Positions 6,173-9,583 of a DNA stretch of 9,583 bases are shown piece after piece. The position numbers and the translations under genes are program-made. The number at the start of each line of letters is the position of its first letter. Within the stretch, counting starts at the first letter, position 1. The stretch comes from Gemmatimonadota bacterium (GTDB lineage: Bacteria; Latescibacterota; UBA2968; UBA8231). The notes beneath the pieces are model-generated. The model ran no database searches. It worked only from the letters and a program-made list of their open reading frames with translations, and was not told the DNA's origin. The DNA is taken from the NCBI GenBank assembly GCA_002712305.1, contig PATE01000023.1, positions 1-9,583 on the forward strand, read 5' to 3'.

Positions 6173-7150
6173 GTGACGACCGACAAGCCCCTGGGAATCG
6201 GATTCTTCGGAGCCGGCGATGTGTCCGACCTGCATGCCACCGGCGTGGATCGATGTGCCGACACGCAACTGATCGGTCTGTGGAATCGAACGGCTCAGAC
6301 GGGGCGTGCCAAGGCAGAGTCCTTTGGCTGCTGCACCTACGACACACCCCAACAATTGCTGACCGACCCCGCCATCGATGCTGTCTCGGTACTGACGAAC
6401 CTCGAGACGCATCTGGAGTACGTCACCATGGCGCTGGAGGCAGGCAAACACGTGCTGATCGAGAAACCCGTGGGGGTGACGATCGAAGAGATCGAGTCGA
6501 TGAAGCAACTGGCGCAGAGCAAGGGCCTGGTGTGTATACCGGGGCACAACTTCATCCATGAAGAAGGCATCGTGCGCACCCGGGAACTCATCGATGGCGG
6601 CGATCTTGGAGATCTCGTGGCCATCTATGTCATGTATCACATCCACCACCCAGAGGAGGTGGCTGCTCGCTACCCCGGCGTCATTCGCCAGATCCTGACG
6701 CACAATTCCTATGTGCTGCTCTATCTGGGTGGCCGGCCGGCGAAGGTGTCGGCCATGAAGTCACGCCTGCACTACGACGAGATTCCCCAGGAAGATATTG
6801 CCACGGTCAATCTCACGATGCAGAATGGCGCCCTGGCACACCTGTGTGCCAGCTTTGCCGCTGACGATCATAGTGCCGATCCATGGACGATGATGGTGAA
6901 GGTGATCGGTACCGCCGGATCGGCTCGATACAGTTATCGAGATTGGGTCGAGATCAAACCCGCCGTCGTGCATTCGCAGACCTATACCGCCTATCGAGGT
7001 TCCATCATCCACGAGGTGGATCGTTTCGCCAGAATCTGCCGCGGTCAGGCCGAACCATTGTCGAGCCTCGACGATGCCATCGACGCACAGCGGATCATCG
7101 AGGGAATCGAACGATCCATCGACGAGGGCATCACCGTCGATTTCGACTGA
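6173..7150 (+). CDS. Gfo/Idh/MocA family NAD(P)-dependent oxidoreductase
   Basis: 325 residues from a GTG start at 6173, placed just before the first beta strand (LGIGFFGAGDVS, 7-18), which carries the GxxGxG dinucleotide loop. The rest of the Rossmann domain follows: VSVLTNLETH (71-80), and GKHVLIEKPVGVT (91-103) with the family's EKP motif and its catalytic-type Lys98. The C-terminal sheet domain includes ILTHNSYVLLYLGGRPAKV (174-192), where H177 aligns with the catalytic His region. The usual Asp residues of the DxGxHxxD motif appear as Gln173 and Tyr180, so this member lacks the canonical motif. Family members oxidise or reduce sugars, inositols or related polar substrates. It sits divergent from the lactonase-like amidohydrolase, which suggests a dehydrogenase-lactonase pairing. 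It is convergent with the PhyH-like gene at 7180-7914, only 29 bases away. Confidence 0.88.
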   Translation: MTTDKPLGIGFFGAGDVSDLHATGVDRCADTQLIGLWNRTAQTGRAKAESFGCCTYDTPQQLLTDPAIDAVSVLTNLETHLEYVTMALEAGKHVLIEKPVGVTIEEIESMKQLAQSKGLVCIPGHNFIHEEGIVRTRELIDGGDLGDLVAIYVMYHIHHPEEVAARYPGVIRQILTHNSYVLLYLGGRPAKVSAMKSRLHYDEIPQEDIATVNLTMQNGALAHLCASFAADDHSADPWTMMVKVIGTAGSARYSYRDWVEIKPAVVHSQTYTAYRGSIIHEVDRFARICRGQAEPLSSLDDAIDAQRIIEGIERSIDEGITVDFD

Positions 7151-7179
7151 GCAAGCATTCCCGGACTCGAGCCGAACCT

Positions 7180-7914
7180 CTACTCCGTCAGTTCAGCCAC
7201 CGATGGCCGTCTACCGATCGACGGCGGCAGCAGCATGCGTCTCTGTCGCTCCGTCAGATCTCCATACTGCTCGATGTCATAATAGTTGCCATTCCAGGCA
7301 GAATGGCCGGGGCTGTATTTGTACAGAAGGGCCCGTCGCTCGTGATCTGCGTTCCAGGGAATCGTGCCGTGCACGAGAGCCTCGGTGAAGAAGATGACGT
7401 CGCCTGCCTGCGCCTCGGGCTGAACGACATAGTCTCTCCCCTCCTCATAACGGCGCACCTCAGCAGGGATATTGCCGACGAAGTTGCTCTTGTGGCTTCC
7501 CGGGATGCAGGCAAACCCGCCGTCGCCAGGCCCTGCATCGGCCAACAGATAGGTAAAGACACACAACCCGTTTCTTATGACGCCGTCCCGGTATTTGTAC
7601 CAATGGTCACACTCGGACAGACTCGGTCCGCCATCCTCGCCACCGTGCAGTCCGCCGAGACGATCTCCTCGGTTCATGAAGATGGCGTAGTCATGGTCGA
7701 GGCGAACGTTGGGACCGAGCAGATCGAGCAGATACGGCATGATCTTCGGATGGTCGATCAGCTTCTTGAAGGGGTCGCCCCACAGAGACGGTGATCCCTC
7801 ACGGTGACCGGCGTCGATGGCCTCGTTCAGTTCGGCGACCTCGGCCGTGCTGAGCACGGCTTTCAGCAGGATGTAGCCATTGAGGTCAACGACAAATTCC
7901 TCTTCCGGGGTCAT
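7180..7914 (-). CDS. PhyH-like Fe(II)/2OG oxygenase with HGG in place of HxD
   Basis: 244 residues from the ATG at 7914. A second ATG two codons upstream (7920) directly touches the AGGAG motif and is too close to it, so 7914, six bases from AGGAG, is preferred. Positions below are counted from that ATG. The order of PhyH elements is complete: VVDLNGYILLKAVLS near the N-terminus, LDHDYAIFMNRG (73-84), LHGG (89-92), GDGGFACIPGSHKSNF (130-145), AGDVIFFTEALVHGT (170-184) with distal ligand H182, and R193/R194 where the 2OG-binding Arg is expected. The proximal motif is H90-G-G92, so the canonical Asp is Gly. The C-terminal WNGNYYD and the short tail look intact. It follows a DUF4832 remnant and the ATP-grasp gene on the same strand. 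Its neighbour to the left is convergent. Halogenase-like or unusual oxygenase chemistry is possible; substrate unknown. Confidence 0.85.
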   Translation of the reverse strand: MTPEEEFVVDLNGYILLKAVLSTAEVAELNEAIDAGHREGSPSLWGDPFKKLIDHPKIMPYLLDLLGPNVRLDHDYAIFMNRGDRLGGLHGGEDGGPSLSECDHWYKYRDGVIRNGLCVFTYLLADAGPGDGGFACIPGSHKSNFVGNIPAEVRRYEEGRDYVVQPEAQAGDVIFFTEALVHGTIPWNADHERRALLYKYSPGHSAWNGNYYDIEQYGDLTERQRRMLLPPSIGRRPSVAELTE

Positions 7915-7920
7915 GATCAT

Positions 7921-7926
7921 CTCCTA
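7921..7926 (-). promoter_or_regulatory. Shine-Dalgarno site deciding the start of the PhyH-like gene
   Basis: The minus strand reads TAGGAG followed by ATGATC and then ATG. The first ATG (7920) has no spacing to AGGAG, the second (7914) has six bases, which is close to optimal. This places the likely start at 7914. The TAG in this hexamer is also the stop of the DUF4832 remnant frame. Confidence 0.6.
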
Positions 7927-8175
7927 GTCTGTGGACGATGGTGCCGCTTCGCTGCGGATGCCATCGACGAGCCGATTCCATCCCGACGCCTCGTCCCACA
8001 CGCCGAGGCTAGCCAGGCGGTGAACGTGTCGTACATCGTCGTGCAAGGCGGGTGCCGGATCGGCCAAGTGTAAGAAGGCGCTGTACATCCCGGGGGGTAG
8101 ATCCGCCGGGAGCTGAAGAGCAACATCAGTCCGCCGCAGCCAATACGTGTCATGTCGGTGCTCCTGTCTCTCCTG
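7924..8175 (-). pseudogene. DUF4832 C-terminal remnant
   Basis: One minus-strand frame is open from after the stop at 8176-8178 to the stop at 7924-7926, about 83 residues. It reads YWLRRTDVALQLPADLPPG, then MYSAFLHLADPAPALHDD, then HRLASLGVWDEASGWNRLVD. This matches the end of DUF4832 proteins (beta-sandwich tail after a glycosidase-like barrel), where a 'PPGxYxLxLxLxDPAPxLxxxPRYxIRLAN...WExxTGxNxL' pattern is usual. There is no ATG, GTG or TTG in frame before the internal ATG at about 8081, and the several hundred residues that should precede it are absent: the ATP-grasp gene ends exactly here. I conclude that the 5' part of the gene was deleted. A different frame of the same stretch forms a 78-codon ORF that merely looks like a coupled gene. 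Confidence 0.65.
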
Positions 8176-9583
8176 TCAGCATTTGTGGGTCGGCTTGTTC
8201 GGCCACCATGAGGACCCCCACCGAGACGCGAGCCTCCGTGGGCTCGTTCGTAAACACAGCGCCCATAGAGATCTGGTGCCCATCCGCCGTCATCTCCAGC
8301 GGACGCGCCGCGCTCAATCGTGCCGCCCAGGTTTCTACGTCATCTGCAAGATCCCGCAGTCGCTGCACACGCCACACCGCCGTTCTCGACGTGAGCACAC
8401 GCTTGCGCAGCGAGAGGCCGACACGCCCCATGGTGAAGCGTGGATTCACTTCCACGATCGGCTTCATGCGCAGAGCTCCGGCTTCTCGATAGACCATCGC
8501 GTCTACACCGATGGGACCCTGGAAGTCGTCGGGTAGTCGTGGCAGCAGCAGGTCACCGAGGTGGCCGAAGAGTCTCTGCAGGCGGTGTGTATCCTGTCCG
8601 TCGCCGTAGAGAAAACGACGCACATCGGGATCGAGATCACCCACCATATTGGAGACAAAGATCCCTTGAAAACGTCCTCGCTCGTCGGTCAAAAATCGTG
8701 AGATCCCCACGAGGCGGATCGTGCAGTCTGCCTGCACGTCGTATTGGGCGGAAAGGTCGAGCACTCGATCGAGCCAGGGCTCCACGACGATGGCACCCGC
8801 ATCGCGAAGTTGTCCGCGCAGCCATCCCTGCTGATGGTCGAGAAGAGGTGTCGAGGTAGCGTCTTCCCGTGCGTCGACCTTCATGAGTTGTCCACCGGCG
8901 GTGCCGAAATCGGCCTTCATCACCGCCCCCACCCAGCCGCTGGCGAAGCCGCGTTTCAGCGCATCCTCTACCATCCCCGCATCGTGACAGACCGTTCCCA
9001 CCGTGTGACGATCACCGATCCACCCACCCTCCTCGGCACGCAGCGAATCGCTGATCTCCTCGAGCCAGCCAACACTCCAACTCTTGCGATACAGATCGCG
9101 ACGCTCTGGCGACCACTGTTGCAAAGGCGTCGGTTGTCCCTCAGGAAGCTGGCCGGCCAAGGGCTGCAGCGCCTGAACACTGTCGGGGGCCCAGCCCCAT
9201 GGTCGGAGCGTGGTGAGGCGTCGATCGGCGACAGCCGGTGGCGGTGATGTCGTATGGTCTGCAGCCGTGACGGCCAGCATCGGGTCCCACTCCACCAGCT
9301 GCGGCATCGGCAGACCCGCCTGTTTCCAGCGCTGCATGAAACCGACACTCGGACGCTGGGGGATGACGACGATATCGTCATTGGCAGCCAGCAGGGCGCT
9401 CACCATGGCCAGATCGTGGGCCACATCAATCAAGGCTGAATTGGGTGTGAACAGTGCATCTCGTCCAGCAGCCAGGTCACACAACGGATTGAACCAGTAG
9501 AGATCCGGACATCGGCCATGTGAGTGGGCGAAGATGTCGAGTTCATCGATGAATTCGGCCGAGAATCCAGCCTGACGGCGACC
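8150..9583 (-). CDS. ATP-grasp domain protein, 5' end cut by window edge
   Basis: 477 residues are visible and the frame is open to the right edge; a TTG at 9484 is in frame, but FAHSHGRCPDLYWFNP before it looks like real protein, so the true start lies outside. The first part, with DVAHDLAMVSALLAANDDIVVIPQRP, resembles the pre-ATP-grasp Rossmann-like domain. The ATP-grasp core follows: VMKADFGTAGGQL (about 221-233 of the visible part; Lys and glycine-rich loop binding ATP), AIVVEPWL with its conserved Glu, GPIGVDAMVY (about 356-365), and EVNPRFTMGR (about 378-387) with the Glu and Asn expected to bind Mg-ATP. Such enzymes join a carboxylate to an amine, thiol or similar nucleophile through an acyl phosphate. 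The last hundred residues continue past the core. It ends next to a DUF4832 remnant and upstream of a PhyH-like gene, possibly one transcript. Substrate unknown. Confidence 0.78.
   Translation of the reverse strand, partial: GRRQAGFSAEFIDELDIFAHSHGRCPDLYWFNPLCDLAAGRDALFTPNSALIDVAHDLAMVSALLAANDDIVVIPQRPSVGFMQRWKQAGLPMPQLVEWDPMLAVTAADHTTSPPPAVADRRLTTLRPWGWAPDSVQALQPLAGQLPEGQPTPLQQWSPERRDLYRKSWSVGWLEEISDSLRAEEGGWIGDRHTVGTVCHDAGMVEDALKRGFASGWVGAVMKADFGTAGGQLMKVDAREDATSTPLLDHQQGWLRGQLRDAGAIVVEPWLDRVLDLSAQYDVQADCTIRLVGISRFLTDERGRFQGIFVSNMVGDLDPDVRRFLYGDGQDTHRLQRLFGHLGDLLLPRLPDDFQGPIGVDAMVYREAGALRMKPIVEVNPRFTMGRVGLSLRKRVLTSRTAVWRVQRLRDLADDVETWAARLSAARPLEMTADGHQISMGAVFTNEPTEARVSVGVLMVAEQADPQMLTGETGAPT

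Noticed and set aside
6026-6703. 225-codon minus-strand ORF opposite the Gfo/Idh gene
   Set aside because: It is the antisense shadow of a clearly recognised oxidoreductase and crosses the divergent intergenic region; no protein family resemblance is seen.
7151-7179. Possible terminator around the CTCGAG palindrome between two convergent genes
   Set aside because: The flanking bases do not pair beyond the six-base palindrome, which cannot form a hairpin with a loop, and there is no T-run.
6883-7794. 303-codon plus-strand ORF across the Gfo/Idh end and the PhyH-like gene
   Set aside because: It overlaps two convergent, well-supported genes in wrong frames and changes character in the middle, as expected for a chance frame.
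4252-7919. The same ten bases GTCATGATCA at the starts of two PhyH-like genes (4252-4261 and 7910-7919)
   Set aside because: The match does not extend into the genes or upstream, and much of it is fixed by the start codon and a nearby stop or ATG. It is likely chance and not a shared regulatory element.
7917-8153. 78-codon minus-strand ORF with AGGAG site, overlapping the ATP-grasp stop and the next ATG
   Set aside because: Its composition (Arg-, Cys- and Ser-rich without any motif) looks like an out-of-frame reading, while another frame of the same DNA encodes a recognisable DUF4832 tail. The overlaps are probably accidental, the second partly due to the real PhyH start.

Overview
This window is GC-rich, densely coding bacterial DNA. 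I see no rRNA, tRNA, CRISPR array, insertion sequence or phage gene. The gene content combines phytanoyl-CoA-dioxygenase-like (PhyH) oxygenases, a Gfo/Idh/MocA oxidoreductase, a COG3618-type amidohydrolase, a sulfatase remnant, a DUF4832 remnant and a beta-propeller glycosidase-like protein. These families are commonly expanded in Latescibacterota, Poribacteria and Planctomycetes from marine or host-associated habitats. A member of such a lineage is my best guess, but it is an inference from gene families and not a phylogenetic result.

Layout from left to right. (1) 1-1106, minus: a glycosidase-like beta-propeller protein that runs off the left edge. (2) 1162-1377, minus: a headless C-terminal piece of a sulfatase. 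(3) 1474-3416, plus: a two-gene unit of a PhyH-like oxygenase and an atypical SDR (epimerase-like) protein that share one base. (4) 6021-3456, minus: a tightly packed three-gene operon of an amidohydrolase/lactonase-like protein, a 2OG-Fe(II) oxygenase and a PhyH-like oxygenase, with junctions of -1 and +2 bases. (5) 6173-7150, plus: a Gfo/Idh/MocA oxidoreductase, divergent from that operon. (6) 9583-7180, minus: an ATP-grasp protein open at the right edge, then a headless DUF4832 C-terminal remnant, then another PhyH-like oxygenase.

How the genes may work together (inference): there are four non-haem iron/2-oxoglutarate oxygenases among eight largely intact genes, along with two Rossmann-type oxidoreductases and a lactonase-like hydrolase. 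This suggests oxidative processing of a small molecule such as a sugar, sugar acid or other polar metabolite. The divergent Gfo/Idh plus COG3618 pair resembles a dehydrogenase-then-lactonase sugar oxidation module.

The most interesting point is that two of the four oxygenases (1474-2316 and 7180-7914) have glycine where the metal-binding Asp of the HxD motif normally sits. The HxG arrangement is known from iron/2OG halogenases. The two sulfatase and DUF4832 remnants show gene loss at two separate junctions of the same region.
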